A stretch of DNA of 64,000 nt from Anaerolineae bacterium (GCA_027494055.1 JAOSJO010000024.1:484073-548072); one strand, 5' to 3'. Shown: positions 24,990-35,348, counted from the stretch's first letter. Notes: generated from the sequence alone by a model not told the origin. Numbers and translations: made by a program.

Positions 24990-26069
24990 TCAGTTCGCGA
25001 AGCGCTCCAGTTTTGCGCCCAAGGTCCATTTGCTGTTGTTCGGCAGGATCGTGCTCGTATCGCACTTCGCCCCGGTGACCACCGCCCCACTGAGCACCGC
25101 CCCGCGCAGGTCCGCCCCGCTGAGGTCGGCGCTGCTGAGGTCCGCGCCGCTCAAGTAAGTCTCGTTCAGCTTCGCCCCGTTGAACTGCGCCCCGTTCAGC
25201 TTGGCGTCGTTGAGATAGGCTTTCCGCAAGTCCGCGCCGTTCATGTAGGCTTTGCGCGCATCCGCCCCGCGCAGGTCCGCATTGACCAGCACCGCGCCGC
25301 TCAGCCGCGTCATGAAAAGCACCGCCTCGCGCATGTCTGCCCCCACAAGGCCGCACTCGCGCAGATCTGCGCCGCTCACAACCGCGCGCCGCAGGTCAAT
25401 ATCGCGCAAGTCCGAACGGCTCAGGTCGGCCTCATTTAGCTTCGCGTCGCTCAAGTCCGCCTTCCTCAAGTCTGCCCGGTTCAGGAGCGCCTGGCGCAGG
25501 TCAGCATCGCTCAGCCGCGCGCTGACCAGCTTCGCCTCGCGCAGGTCCGCGCCACGCATGAGCGCGCCGCCCAGGTTGGCGCTGTTCAGCGTCGCCTCAC
25601 GGAGCATCGCTCCATCCAGGTTGGCCCGCTCCAGGTTCGCCGAGGACAGGTTGGCGCCGCGAAGCACCGCCTCCGACAGGTCGGCATCCATCAGGTCTGC
25701 GCCGGCCAGATCGATGCCCTCAAGGTTCATGCGTGACAGCTTGACGCCGCCGAGACCAGGTCGCCGATCAACTGCGCGGGAGAATGCGACCCACTGCTCG
25801 ACGACCTCACGGTCAGGGTGTACCGCCTGGCTGGCGAGTCGCTCGCGGAGCGCCCGCTCAAGGTCGGCGTCGTTATCGACGCGGTAGCGCCGGTACAGCG
25901 CGCCAAGCACGTCTTCGCTGGCGACCGGGGTAACCCTGGGGTGCGCCTTGGGCGGTCGCGGCTTTGACGGCGCGCTGCTGCTCGTGCGCAACGCGCGCAA
26001 GTCCGCGCCGCACTGCATACAGAAGTTGGCGTCGTCGGGGTTCTCTTTGCCGCATTGCACACAGAACAT
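24990..26069 (-). CDS. Pentapeptide-repeat protein with N-terminal zinc ribbon
   Basis: A 359-residue intact protein. Residues 1-22 form a zinc ribbon (CVQCGKENPDDANFCMQCG). A basic, Pro-rich linker and a helical segment (about 50-110) lead to a long right-handed quadrilateral beta-helix of about 45 A(D/N)LXX repeats (roughly 112-340). Pentapeptide proteins such as Qnr mimic DNA, but most bacterial ones have unknown targets. No kinase, effector or secretion signal is present. The underlying DNA has a 15-bp periodicity that comes from the coding pattern, not from a CRISPR or tandem repeat. Confidence 0.87.
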   Translation of the reverse strand: MFCVQCGKENPDDANFCMQCGADLRALRTSSSAPSKPRPPKAHPRVTPVASEDVLGALYRRYRVDNDADLERALRERLASQAVHPDREVVEQWVAFSRAVDRRPGLGGVKLSRMNLEGIDLAGADLMDADLSEAVLRGANLSSANLERANLDGAMLREATLNSANLGGALMRGADLREAKLVSARLSDADLRQALLNRADLRKADLSDAKLNEADLSRSDLRDIDLRRAVVSGADLRECGLVGADMREAVLFMTRLSGAVLVNADLRGADARKAYMNGADLRKAYLNDAKLNGAQFNGAKLNETYLSGADLSSADLSGADLRGAVLSGAVVTGAKCDTSTILPNNSKWTLGAKLERFAN

Positions 26070-26099
26070 GGTCGTATCCTTTTCGCTTGCTTTGGAACA

Positions 26100-26618
26100 T
26101 CACGCCTCCAGGATGGGCTTCAGGTCCGCCGCCCAGGCGCGGATGGCGTCCCAGTCCCGGTGGTCGCCTTCTGACCATACACCAAACGCGACACTCAGGC
26201 GAAACATCAGCCGCTTGCGCAACGACGGCACCTTGCTGATGTCCAGCGCCCCGGCAAAGAGGCCCTCGCGCACCGGCTTCACCAGCGCGCGCACCGGCTC
26301 CAGCCAGTTCGCCACAGCCCGGTGGTGCTCTTTGTTCTTCATCGCCAGCGTCATGCACACCAGGAACGCGGCGAAGGGCTTCTGCGCCAGCGCCGCCCGG
26401 TGAGTCCGCATGAATTGCATCGCCTCCGGCAGCCATTGCCCTCCCTGAATGGCGCTGCCGGCCACCACCGCCCGGTACGGAGTGAGGTCTGTTACGTCCT
26501 GCATGGGGCGCACGTCCACCTGCGCGCCGTCTTCGGCCAGGGTTTTGCCGATTGCTTCGGCCACGCCGGCGGTGGTACCGGTCCGGCTGGCATAGGTCAC
26601 GAGGATCTTGCTCGGCAT
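26100..26618 (-). CDS. Flavodoxin-domain protein (HemG-like)
   Basis: A 172-residue flavodoxin-fold protein. The FMN phosphate loop is TYASRTGTTAGVAEAIG; VVAGSAIQGGQWLPEAMQF and FAAFLVCMT follow, as in menaquinone-dependent protoporphyrinogen oxidase HemG and related flavodoxin_5 proteins. The enzyme role is not proven here; a general quinone-linked flavoprotein is the alternative. An AGGAG site precedes the ATG. The gene is intact and lies between the PLP enzyme and the pentapeptide gene, all on the minus strand. Confidence 0.8.
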   Translation of the reverse strand: MPSKILVTYASRTGTTAGVAEAIGKTLAEDGAQVDVRPMQDVTDLTPYRAVVAGSAIQGGQWLPEAMQFMRTHRAALAQKPFAAFLVCMTLAMKNKEHHRAVANWLEPVRALVKPVREGLFAGALDISKVPSLRKRLMFRLSVAFGVWSEGDHRDWDAIRAWAADLKPILEA

Positions 26619-26672
26619 AGGGTTTCTCCTCCGGTTAGCCTGGGCCTTGTAGCGCCTGCGTTCGCCCCTTGT

Positions 26673-28083
26673 TTACCCGCTCACGGCCTGCGCCGCGCGA
26701 TATTCCAGCAGCTTCGCGTCAATCTTGCTCACCATCTCCTGATGCTGCCGCCACCAATCCTGGCTCTTCTGCGCGTCGAGTTCCTCAATCGACTTGCCCT
26801 GCTGCTCCACCCAGGTGTAGTACTTCAGATTGTGCCACTGCGTCCGGTTGGCGCGCGTGCCCTCGTTGATCCAGTCCAGCTTCTGCCCCTGGATGATCCA
26901 CTCGACGCGCGCGGCGGCCTCGCGCGCGTCCATCGCGCCGTAGGTCGCCGTCAGGTCGGCCATCACCGAGCGGTAGCGGTCGATGGCGTCGGTGCAGATC
27001 GTGACGATCAGGTCATCGCGGCCCAGGCCGTAGTACTTCGCGGTCTTGATCGCGCCAAGCAGGTTGCACACCCCGCTGATGCCAAAGATGCGCGCCATCT
27101 GCTGCACGTCGGCCTCCGGCACGCCGAAGTCGTCAATCATCGCCCGCCAGCCGGCCTCTTCGGTGAGCAGTTGCAGGCCCTTCTTGCTCTCGATGTCGTC
27201 GATGCACATGATCGCGTCCATGTTCCACACGTTGTGAATCCACGTCGCGTGCTTGTCGCCGATGCCCTGGATGTCGTGCGCGCCGTAGCCGTTGTTGAAC
27301 AGCGTCGGGCACTGGATCGGCTCCAGGCCCACGATGAGGTGGTCGGCCCACTGCTGCTTGAGTCGGTCGCCGGCGGCAATCGTGCCCGCTGACCCCATCG
27401 CCGAGACGTAGGCGGTCACCTTGCCCGTGCCGATGCCCTGCTCCGCAAGCTGCGCCGCCAGTTCGATGATCGTGTTGCCGGTCACGTAGTAGTGGAAGCG
27501 GTAGTTGCCCATCACCTCGAACTGGTTGAGCACGCGCACGTCGGGGTCTTTGCGCAACTCCCAGGTCTTGTCGTAGATCTCCTTGACGTTGCTCTCCGAG
27601 CCGGGCGTCTTGATGACGATGCCGCCGTAGCTCTCGATCTGCTCGAAGCGCTCGCGCGACATCAGCTCCGGCAGCACCACGATGGACGTACAGCCCATGC
27701 GGCAGCCCACCCACGCCCCGCCGATGCCGTAGTTGCCGGTCGAGGGCCACACCAGCTTGTGGACGGTCGGGTCCACCTCGCCGTAAAGCTCTTTTTCCAG
27801 CAGCACCGAGTACGCCGCGCCGACCTTGTGGCTCCCCCGTGGGGAAGCTGACACTGTGCAGCACGGCGATGTTGGCGTCAACGCCGGTGAGTTCCCTGGG
27901 GATGACATGGTAGTAGATGCGGTTCTCGCCGTCGCGCCAGGTGATGTTGTACAGGTTGATCGGGTCGAGCGGGTCGGTCTGCGCCGTCGCCAGCGCCTTC
28001 TGCCGCGTCGCCGTGTCGATGGTGCTGGGATAGAGCATTTCGTCGAAGGTTGGGCCGGTGATGAGGCGGGTTGTTGGTGTCAC
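26673..28083 (-). CDS. PLP-dependent fold-type II enzyme (cysteine-synthase/threonine-synthase-like; one frameshift)
   Basis: A roughly 470-residue enzyme. The PLP lysine is in SHKVGAAYSVLLEKE, STGNYGIGGAW binds the phosphate, and AMGSAGTIAAGDRL is the C-terminal Gly loop. The long extra C-terminus (AKYYGLGRDDLIVT, WINEGTRANRTQWHN) is not in cysteine synthases, so it belongs to a distinct Chloroflexota-type subfamily of unknown substrate. I take the GTG at 28083 behind CTGGAG as start, because the upstream 90 codons look like a different, coiled protein. One extra C in the run at 27834-27838 breaks the frame just before the lysine motif. Confidence 0.78.
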
Positions 28084-28133
28084 GGTCGTGTCTCCAGTCT
28101 CTAGGATTCTGCGAAGCCAGAGCTTCGTAATGG

Positions 28134-28362
28134 CTAAACGTCGTCGAAAAGGCGCGCGTTCCAGCGCTTTCATCCGGTTATAAGCGTCGGCGCGTTGGGC
28201 GGCAAGCTCGCGATACCGGGCGCGCGCCACCTGGGGCATGTTGTCGGAGTGGCCGCCGTATTCGGACAGCAGCGCGTCGATGGCAGCGTCGAGCGCCTCA
28301 TAGGCCAGGGTGGCTTCGCGAAGTTGCTGAACCAGTTGCTCTGGCGACGATTTTTCAGACAC
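28134..28362 (-). CDS. Small coiled-coil protein, unknown (one frameshift near its end)
   Basis: About 75 residues of charged helix (MSEKSSPEQLVQQLREATLAY, NMPQVARARYRELAAQRADAY). As written the frame runs on into the PLP enzyme; one base fewer near 28155 would end it at a TAG (28134-28136) as LERALFDDV. I therefore separate it from the PLP gene, with modest confidence. No family is recognised. Confidence 0.4.
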
Positions 28363-28409
28363 TCCCTGGCCCTTTCTTGTCTGGCGGCGGCCCTCCCCGA
28401 AGCGGGCGC

Positions 28410-29445
28410 TTAAGCCTCAGCTTCGGCTGGCTCCGCGCCCTCTTTCGTGCGTGGCGCTTTCTCGAGGTGGCCGGTGCTGTGGCCGGCGCCGGGGTGCACT
28501 GGCTCCTCATCGAAGCCGATGGCCTGCGCGACAAGGTAGAGCGGGCGGTCGCGAACCTCATCGTACATGCGGCTCACGTACTGCCCCCAGGAGGAACAGG
28601 AAGAAGAGCTGGAACGAACTCATCAGCAGCAGCACGACCAGCGTGGTTGCCTGGCCCTGCAGCACGTATTGCCCAGCCAGCCGCAACAGCGCCACCACGG
28701 GGATCGCCAGCAGCGCGATGATTGCCAGGATCAGGCTGATGTAGATCGCGACCTGAAGCGGGAAGTAGGAGAAGCCCGTGATGGCGTCCATTGCGAAGCG
28801 GACCATCTTCCTGAGCGGGTACTTCGTCTCCCCCGCGTAGCGTTCCTCGCGCACGTACTCGACGCCGGTCTGTTTGAACCCCACCCAGCTTGCCATGCCC
28901 CGGATGAAGCGGCGATGCTCGCGCATCCGGTTCATTGCGCCGACGGCGCTGCGATCCATCAGGCGGAAGTCGCCGGTATCGAGCGGGATGTCCACGTCGG
29001 TGATGCGGTAGATGATGCGGTAGAACAGGCGCGCGGTGAGGAGCTTGAACCAGCTTTCGCCGCGCCGCTCGCTGCGCACGGCATAGACAACCTGGTAGCC
29101 CTCACGCCATTTCTCGATCATCTTTGGGATCAACTCAGGTGGGTCCTGCAGGTCGGCGTCGATGACGATGACGGCGTCGCCCTGGGCGTAGTCCAGGCCG
29201 GCGGTGACGGCAAGCTGGTGGCCGAAGTTGCGCGCAAACGACACGATATGCACGCGCGGGTCCTTCGCGTGCACCTCCATCGCGACCTCAAGCGAGCGGT
29301 CGCGGCTGCCGTCATCAACGATGATCAACTCCCACGGCTCGCCAATCCCGTCCATGACCTGGGACACGCGCCGATGAAGCTCGTGGATGATAGGTTCCTC
29401 GTTGTAGACCGGGGCGATGATCGAGAAGGTGGGCTGGTCAGTCAT
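28410..29445 (-). CDS. GT2 glycosyltransferase, DPM1/GtrB-like (one frameshift)
   Basis: A roughly 345-residue enzyme that moves a sugar to polyprenyl phosphate or uses such an intermediate. [22 protein letters not shown] and [12 protein letters not shown] (DXD) define the GT-A fold; [13 protein letters not shown] follows. Two C-terminal membrane helices end in QLFFLFLLG. One extra C in the run at 28584-28588 shifts the frame; beyond it the proper tail reads [17 protein letters not shown] and stops at 28410. Start is MTDQPTF (29445); the frame is open upstream without resemblance. No GtrA partner is adjacent. Confidence 0.85.
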
Positions 29446-29663
29446 GGTACCCCCTGCGTTATGTTTGGTGGCACTGAATCTTATCCCATCCCGCAACAGA
29501 AGCAAGCGGCCTTTGCGTACCCGCTGCATTACGCGACGGCTGCCCGCGCTGGACCCATCGGCCCGCACAGGCTGGCACGATTCCTGTATCTATTATAGGG
29601 CGAAACGTATGTTTAAGCCGGGATGGGCTTAGCCAAGCAGGGAACGCGCAGTACGAAGGACAG

Positions 29664-29793
29664 ATGACAATGGCGACAGGAGAATACCGCTGCCCATTTT
29701 GCCTGAAGAAGTTCCGCAAGCCGTCTGATCTTTCGCGGCACTTGCTGTAACGACAACTGTCAGAAGAAGGCCCGACGGGATAAGAAGCGCTAA
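29664..29793 (+). CDS. Zinc-finger microprotein (one frameshift)
   Basis: Starting at ATG 29664, the frame reads MATGEYRCPFCLKKFRKPSD, then LSRHLL and stop. Shifting one base near 29745 continues CNDNCQKKARRDKKR to a TAA at 29791-29793. The two parts give about 43 residues with a C-X2-C...H...C-X3-C pattern resembling a C2H2-like finger and a basic tail. Such fingers are rare in bacteria. The remaining bases of the 29446-29861 interval hold only a hairpin near the adenine deaminase stop. Confidence 0.4.
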
Positions 29794-29828
29794 GCGGTTG
29801 CGCGCGCGTCTGGTATCGCCGGCGCTCT

Positions 29829-29856
29829 CGCCCGCCCGGTGGGGGGTGGGCGGGCG
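29829..29856 (-). terminator. GC-rich hairpin after adenine deaminase
   Basis: Arms CGCCCGCCC (29829-29837) and GGGCGGGCG (29848-29856) pair perfectly around a 10-nt loop, just past the stop of the minus-strand adenine deaminase gene. No T-run follows, so its terminator role is uncertain. Confidence 0.35.
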
Positions 29857-29861
29857 GGGCG

Positions 29862-31598
29862 CTATACCCACAAGTCCACGATGTCAAACTTCTGAACATC
29901 AACCAAGCCCAGGTCTGTCAACTTCAGTGCTGGAATCACCTCCAGCGCCATGAAGCTCATTGCCATAAACGGGTCTTCGATCTGGCAACCGAGTTCCTGC
30001 GCGGTCTCGGTCAGCAGGTCGGTCGTCGCGCTCACTTCCTCAATCGGCTGGTCGGACATCAGCCCCGCAATCGGCAATGGCAGGCCGGCGAGGGTCTGGT
30101 CGCCCACCGCGACAGCCAGGCCGCCGTCCATCTCGCCGACGCTGCGCGCGGCGGTCCACATGCTCTCGTCGTCAACGCCGATGACGACCAGGTTGTGGTG
30201 GTCGTGCGCAATCGTTCCCGCAATTGCGCCCCGCTTGAGGCCGAAGCCGTGGATAAATCCCTTGCCCACGTTCCCGCTGGCGCGGTGGCGCTCGATGACG
30301 GCGATCTTCAGGATGTCGCGGTCTGTGTCGGATTGGGCGCGGCCATTGGCAGCCGGGATTTCCATGGCGAGGTTCTCGGTCACGATTTGCCCCGGAATCG
30401 CGCCAATCACGCGCGCCCGCGCGTCGCCGTCGGTCACCGGCGCGGGGATCGAGAAATCGACCCAGTTCCAGCGCACGTTCATCGAAGGCGCGCAGGTTGA
30501 CGCGGCGGCGCTTGCCGCTTTCGGGCCGCGCCAGCATTGCGCCGTCCTGGGCGACCAGTCGCCCGCCCCGGAACACCATTTCAGGGCGGAAGTCCTGAAG
30601 GTCTGAGAACACCACGATGTCCGCGCGCCGACCGGGAGCGATGGCCCCCCGGTCGTGCAGGTGGAAGTAGTTCGCGGCGTTGATCGTGCCCATGCGGATT
30701 GCCGTCATCGGGTCCAGCCTGTGCGCGATTGCCATGCGGATGATGTGGTCAATCGAGCCTTTGGCGAGCAGGTCAGTGGGGTGGCAGTCGTCGGTGCAGA
30801 AGCACACGCGGCCGGCGTTTTCGGGCGTCACGGCGGGCAGGAGCGCGAGCACGTTGTGCGCGCCGGTCGCCTCGCGAATGAAGATCGTCATGCCCAGGCG
30901 TAGCTTCTCGTGCATTTCCTCCGGGGTGGTGCACTCGTGGTCCGGAGCGGATGCCGGCGGCGATGTAGGCGTTGAGCGCCTTGCCTGTCAGGCCCGGCGC
31001 GTGCCCATCCATCACCTGCCCATCATAGAGGCCAATCTTGTCGAGTACGTCGTGGTTGGCCTCGATCACGCCGGGGTAGTTCATCATCTCGGCCAGGCCC
31101 AGCACCCACCGGTTGTTGAGCAGCCCTTCCAGGTCGTCGTACTCCAGGCTTGCGCCGGCGGTTTGCATGTGGGTGGCCGGCACGCATGACGACGCCATGA
31201 CGTACATGCTCAGGTTGCCATACTTGGCCTCTTGCAGCATGTAGTGGATGCCTTCCAGGCCCAGGACGTTGGCGATCTCGTGCGGGTCGGTGATGACGCT
31301 GGTGACGCCGTGCGCCAGCACCGCCTGGGCGAACGCCGGCGGCGTGCACAGGCTGCTCTCAATGTGGACGTGCGCGTCGATCAGCCCAGGGCAGGCGTAT
31401 CGCCCGCCCAGGTCGATCACGGCCTCCGCGTGGTAGCCGCTGCCCACCGCCGCCACCCGCGAGCGCTTGATCGCGATGTCGGTGTGGTATATCTCGCCGG
31501 TGAGGACATTCACGAGCCGGGCGTTCTGCAAAACGAGGTCTGGCGGGGGCGTCGCCCCGCGCAACCGCGATCAGTTCCTCGCGCTCGATAAGGTCCAT
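29862..31598 (-). CDS. ade: Adenine deaminase (frameshifted)
   Basis: A roughly 578-residue amidohydrolase that converts adenine to hypoxanthine. PGLIDAHVHIESSL (metal His pair), VTSVITDPHEIANVLG, ASSCVPATHMQT, CFCTDDCHPTDLLAKGSIDH and AHDHHNLVVIGVDD are classic Ade motifs. The frame changes near 31555 (right after MDLIEREELIAVARGD), 30950 and 30490. All three pieces keep family motifs. It shares the window with PNP, SsnA-like and 8-oxoguanine-deaminase-like genes, consistent with purine salvage or breakdown. Confidence 0.9.
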
Positions 31599-31641
31599 GA
31601 TGTCGCCCTCTCCTGTGCCTGCCGCCTTGTGCCGTTATCAC

Positions 31642-31673
31642 AAGGGCACAGCGCATCGGTGTGCTGTGCCCTT
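31642..31673. terminator. Hairpin between a membrane-protein gene and ade
   Basis: AAGGGCACAGC (31642-31652) pairs perfectly with GCTGTGCCCTT (31663-31673) around a 10-nt loop. It lies just past the stop of the minus-strand gene at 31701 and upstream of ade. No clear T-run is present. It may stop readthrough or be an RNA-stabilising stem. Confidence 0.45.
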
Positions 31674-31700
31674 GACATGTGTCGCGCTCGCGCCGCGCCG

Positions 31701-32534
31701 CTAGCGCCCCTTCCGCAGCCGCGTCTGCGCCTCTTCCAGGTAGGTCAGTGGCTGCACCATCGCCTCATAGGCCTCGGCCTTGCCCTCAAGCGTCGTGTTC
31801 ACGCCGTCGAGTTCATCGCGCAGCCTGGATAGCCCGCGTGTACTCGTGGCGGTCGCCAGTTGGAGCAGCCGCGCCGGCACGCCCTCAAGCACCTGCATCG
31901 CCCGGTCGGCGCGGCGGATGAGCCGCGCCCGCGCCTGCGCTACCATGGCCGCTTCGTCCGAACCCGCCTCGTACATCGTGAGGAGGCGGTCGGCCACCTG
32001 AATCTGTTCGACCAGCACCGCAATCTGCTGGCTGAGCCGCTGGACCTGTTTCATCATGTCCTTCGGCTTCACGCCGCTGATCGGCGCGGCGTTCAGGATC
32101 GTGTACACCGACCGCTCGGCCAGCATCATGCGCTCGTAGTAGGGCCGGCACGCCGCCGAAATCTCGCGCATCTCCCGCCGGGCGGCGCGCGTGCGCATCC
32201 ATCCCGCGTCCGGGCGATAGGTCACCTGGCGCAGCGTCTTCAGGCGCTTCCCGATGTCTACAACGCCCGACGCGGCGCTATCCCAGAAATCAGGATCGGA
32301 CGCCTTCGGCCTGGACTCGCTGCGCGCGCCCGTCGCAGCGCCCAGACCGTAGGTCGCCAGCGCCTGCTCCAGGACGACATAAACCAGCGCCAGCGCGATA
32401 AGGGTGATCCCGGCCCAGATACGCATCGACGGCGCAAGCAGGATCATGGCGAGGCAGACAACCATCATGACCGGGAAGAACTGCCTTGCCCCGCTGAGTG
32501 CCCAACCTCTGAATTGATCGCGCTCGTTGTTCAT
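31701..32534 (-). CDS. Two-helix membrane protein with helical cytosolic domain, unknown
   Basis: A 277-residue intact protein. Two adjacent N-terminal helices (FFPVMMVVCLAMILLA and WAGITLIALALVYVVLEQAL) are followed by a long helical, charged domain (YYERMMLAERSVYTILN, MMKQVQRLSQQIAVLVEQIQ) likely to form coiled coils. I start at MNNERDQ; an ATG-less upstream extension is possible. No family is recognised. The arrangement resembles phage-shock or septum-linked coiled-coil proteins, but that is only a topology remark. Confidence 0.6.
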   Translation of the reverse strand: MNNERDQFRGWALSGARQFFPVMMVVCLAMILLAPSMRIWAGITLIALALVYVVLEQALATYGLGAATGARSESRPKASDPDFWDSAASGVVDIGKRLKTLRQVTYRPDAGWMRTRAARREMREISAACRPYYERMMLAERSVYTILNAAPISGVKPKDMMKQVQRLSQQIAVLVEQIQVADRLLTMYEAGSDEAAMVAQARARLIRRADRAMQVLEGVPARLLQLATATSTRGLSRLRDELDGVNTTLEGKAEAYEAMVQPLTYLEEAQTRLRKGR

Positions 32535-32681
32535 GTAACGCCTCCACAATCACCACACCGCCGTGATCTGCTGCTTCCTCACATGCCTGACACCGGGTCG
32601 CTGTGCGGCGGTTGATGGCGCATTCTCCTCCAACTGCCCCTGCTACTCTGTACGGATACGCAAGCGTCTGGTTGCGGGCCG

Positions 32682-34052
32682 CTACTCCGCGCTTCGGGCC
32701 GGCACGAACTGGCCCCGCCCGGCGCTGCCGGAGAACACGCCACCCTGGACGATTACCTCCCCCCGGCTGATCGTGGCGCGCACCGCGCCCTTCAGCGCCA
32801 TGCCCTCATACGGGCTGTACCGCGCGACGTAGTGCAGCGCGTCGGCGCGCACAGTGCGCTCCGGCGCGGGGTCGTACACCACAAGGTCGGCGTCCGCGCC
32901 CGGCTGGATGACGCCCTTCCGGGGGTATAACTTAAATATACGCGCTGGCTGCGTACTTAGCAGCCCCACTAATTGGGGTAATGTGATCCTACCCTCGGCG
33001 ACGCCGTAGGTGTAGACGAGCGGCAGCAGCGTCTCCACGCCGGGCAGGCCGCCGGGCGTGACAGTGAAGTCGTCCGCTGCCGTCTTCTGTTCGAGCGCGT
33101 AGTCGCAGTGGTCGGTGGAGATCACGTCCACAGCGCCCTCCGCCACCAGCGACCAGATCACCTCCCCCTCGGCCTCGGCGCGCAGCGGCGGCTGCAAGAT
33201 GTAGTGCGCCGGGCGCGGGCCGGCGTAGGCCCGCTCGTCGAGCAACAGGTACTGCGGGCAGGTCTCGCAGTAAACCGTCTCGCCCATGCTTTTTCGCTTC
33301 CCACGCCAGCGCGACCGAGCGCGCGGTGGAGCAGTGCACGATATAGACCGGCGCGCCGGTGTCCTCGGCGAGGAAGAGCACCCGCGCGATGGCCTCCTGC
33401 TCGGCGAGCGCGGGCCGGCTCTGCGCGTGGAAGCGCAAGCCCCGGCTGTTGCGGCGGACCAGCGCGTCGGTGGCGGCAGTGACCAGCGCGTCGTTCTCGC
33501 AGTGGACCATCACCAGCGCGCCCATCTCGGCGCTGGCGGCCATCAGCCGCCAGATTGCGGCGTCGTCCCAGTAGTAGTTGGGCCGGTAGGTGGTGTAGAC
33601 CTTGAAGGCCGTCACGCCCAGGTCGAGCATCTCGGCCAGCCGCGCCTCTTCGCCCGCCGGCAGGTCGGTAATCATGCAGTGCAGCGCGTGGTCGATGGCC
33701 GCGCCCTGCGCTTCGGCGTGGCGGTTCTCCATCGCCTGGGCGAACGTCTGGCCCCGGAACTGGGTGGCGAAGTCGATGACGGTGGTCACGCCGCCGAAGG
33801 CCGCCGCGCGCGTGCCGGTGAACCAATCGTCGTCGGTCTTGTAGATGCCGGTGTCGAGCTTGATGTGCGTGTGCGCGTCAATGACGCCGGGCAGCACATA
33901 GCACCCGCGCGCGTCCACCACCGTGTCATCGGGTGCGGGCGTTGCCGCCTGCGTGACCGCCACGATCTTGCCGTCGCGCGCGACGACATCCGCTCTGATT
34001 GCCCCTCCGCCGTGACGACGGCGCCGCCCTGTACGATCAGCCGGCCGGTCAT
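32682..34052 (-). CDS. Dihydropyrimidinase/D-hydantoinase-like amidohydrolase (frameshifted)
   Basis: A roughly 456-residue enzyme of the cyclic amidohydrolase family that opens dihydropyrimidine or hydantoin rings. PGVIDAHTHIKLDTG provides the first metal histidines, VTAFKVYTTYRP the bridging Lys (to be carbamylated), VMVHCENDAL and VHCSTARSVALAWE further ligands, and VISTDHCDYALEQK the catalytic Asp. Usual substrate-loop Tyr cannot be confirmed. The frame changes near 33990 (after MTGRLIVQGGAVVT) and near 33290. ATG 34052 overlaps the stop of the DUF4177-like gene upstream. Confidence 0.85.
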
Positions 34053-34376
34053 GGGTTGTCCTGTCCTTCCTCCGGCGTGGGGCGCGCCTCGCCGTGCCGG
34101 GGCGGCCGGCGCTGCCTGCCTGGGGCGCTTGAAATACAGGAAGTGCATATCCACCGCCACGTTGCCGCACCCGACCATCTCCCAGCCCTCCGCGCCGAGT
34201 TCGGCGATGGTCTTGGCGAGGCTGTAGTCCAGCCCGCGCTCGCCCGTCATCGGCGGCCTGATGCGCACGCTGTCGACGCCCTTGTCGGTCAGATGGGTGA
34301 GCTGCGGGTACGCGCCGTCGAACTTGTTGTCGTTGCTCCGAATCGGACCGACCATACAGTACTCCCACTGCTGCAT
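34049..34376 (-). CDS. Small DUF4177-like protein
   Basis: About 108 residues. The start MQQWEYCMVGPIRSND and the later LGAEGWEMVGCGN are the WEY...GWE pattern of DUF4177-type small proteins of unknown function. As written the frame runs into the hydantoinase gene; a one-base shift in the GC-rich stretch 34065-34130 would give the end PEEGQDNP and a TGA that overlaps the next ATG (ATGA), the usual coupling. The coding part is otherwise intact. Confidence 0.6.
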
Positions 34377-34396
34377 TGTCCCTCCTCGTCGCGCCG

Positions 34397-35299
34397 TTAC
34401 GCCGCCGGCGCAATGACGCGAATGGCCTTCGGCATGACGCTTACAGCAATCGGCGTCTCCCCGAAGTGGTCGCCGTCTACCTGGACCGGTTGCGGCGGAT
34501 CGGCCTCGACGACGATCTCCCGCGCCTGCCAGTGATGAAACCACGCGGCGAACTCCTTGAGCCTGAAGGTGTTCGCCGCCACCGAAAGCGCGAACTCGAC
34601 CTCCCGGCTCGCGACGATCACGTCAAGCCGCCCATCGGCGGTGCTGATGCGCGGGGAGATCGACAGGTTGAGCCGGCCGATGCTGCCAGCGTTGGCGATG
34701 AGGCATGAGACGCCCTCGCAGATGAGCGCCCGCCCATCCAGCGACAGGTGATACTGCGCTCGCTGCGCCCCGCGCAACGCCTGGAGCGCGGCGACGCCAT
34801 AGGCCAGGACGCCGATGCGGTTCTTCAGGTCCGGGTCGGTTTCCTGCGCCACGACCGCCTCAAAGCCGGCGCTGGCGCGCATCAGGAACGCGCGGGCGCC
34901 GGCCTGGCCCTTGATCTGGCCCACGTCCAGCGCGCGCACTTCGCTTGGCAGGCCGCCGTATATCAGCGCCGCAGCCCTTTGCAGGCTCAGCCCGACGCCC
35001 AATTCGACGGCCATGACGTTGCCGGTGCCGCTGGGGAGGACCCCCAGGGGCACCTCGCTCCCCACCAGCCCACTGGCGACTTCCATCAACGTGCCGTCGC
35101 CGCCGCACGCCACCACCGCATCGACGCAGCTTGCCGCGGCCTGTTCGGCCAGCCGTTTGGCGTCGCCGGGCTTCCTGGTCAGGTCCGCCTCCCACGCGAT
35201 CCCACGGCTGTCGAACAGGTCGTGGAGCGCGCCCACGGCGCACCCACCGCCGGCCGCCGGGTTGGCGATGATCCGCACATGCCTGAAAGGGGGCTGCAT
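34397..35299 (-). CDS. Diacylglycerol/lipid kinase, YegS/DagK family
   Basis: A 300-residue intact kinase that phosphorylates diacylglycerol or a related lipid. RIIANPAAGGG is the NTP-binding start, VVACGGDGTLMEVASGL the GGDGT active-site loop, and LPSGTGNVMAVEL the conserved downstream motif; a C-terminal LDVIVASR and VQVDGDHFGETP complete the fold. Its lipid substrate is not evident. The gene lies between the DUF4177-like gene and the 8-oxoguanine-deaminase-like gene on the minus strand; a link between them is not apparent. Confidence 0.9.
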   Translation of the reverse strand: MQPPFRHVRIIANPAAGGGCAVGALHDLFDSRGIAWEADLTRKPGDAKRLAEQAAASCVDAVVACGGDGTLMEVASGLVGSEVPLGVLPSGTGNVMAVELGVGLSLQRAAALIYGGLPSEVRALDVGQIKGQAGARAFLMRASAGFEAVVAQETDPDLKNRIGVLAYGVAALQALRGAQRAQYHLSLDGRALICEGVSCLIANAGSIGRLNLSISPRISTADGRLDVIVASREVEFALSVAANTFRLKEFAAWFHHWQAREIVVEADPPQPVQVDGDHFGETPIAVSVMPKAIRVIAPAA

Positions 35300-35348
35300 C
35301 CGTCTGGCCTCCCCTGTAGCTCCCTGCGAGCTTCAAGCTCCCTGGGGG

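Noticed and set aside
25040-25700. Regularly spaced short DNA motifs that might look like a CRISPR or tandem array
   Set aside because: The 15-bp period equals five codons and comes from pentapeptide coding; there are no constant repeats with unique spacers.
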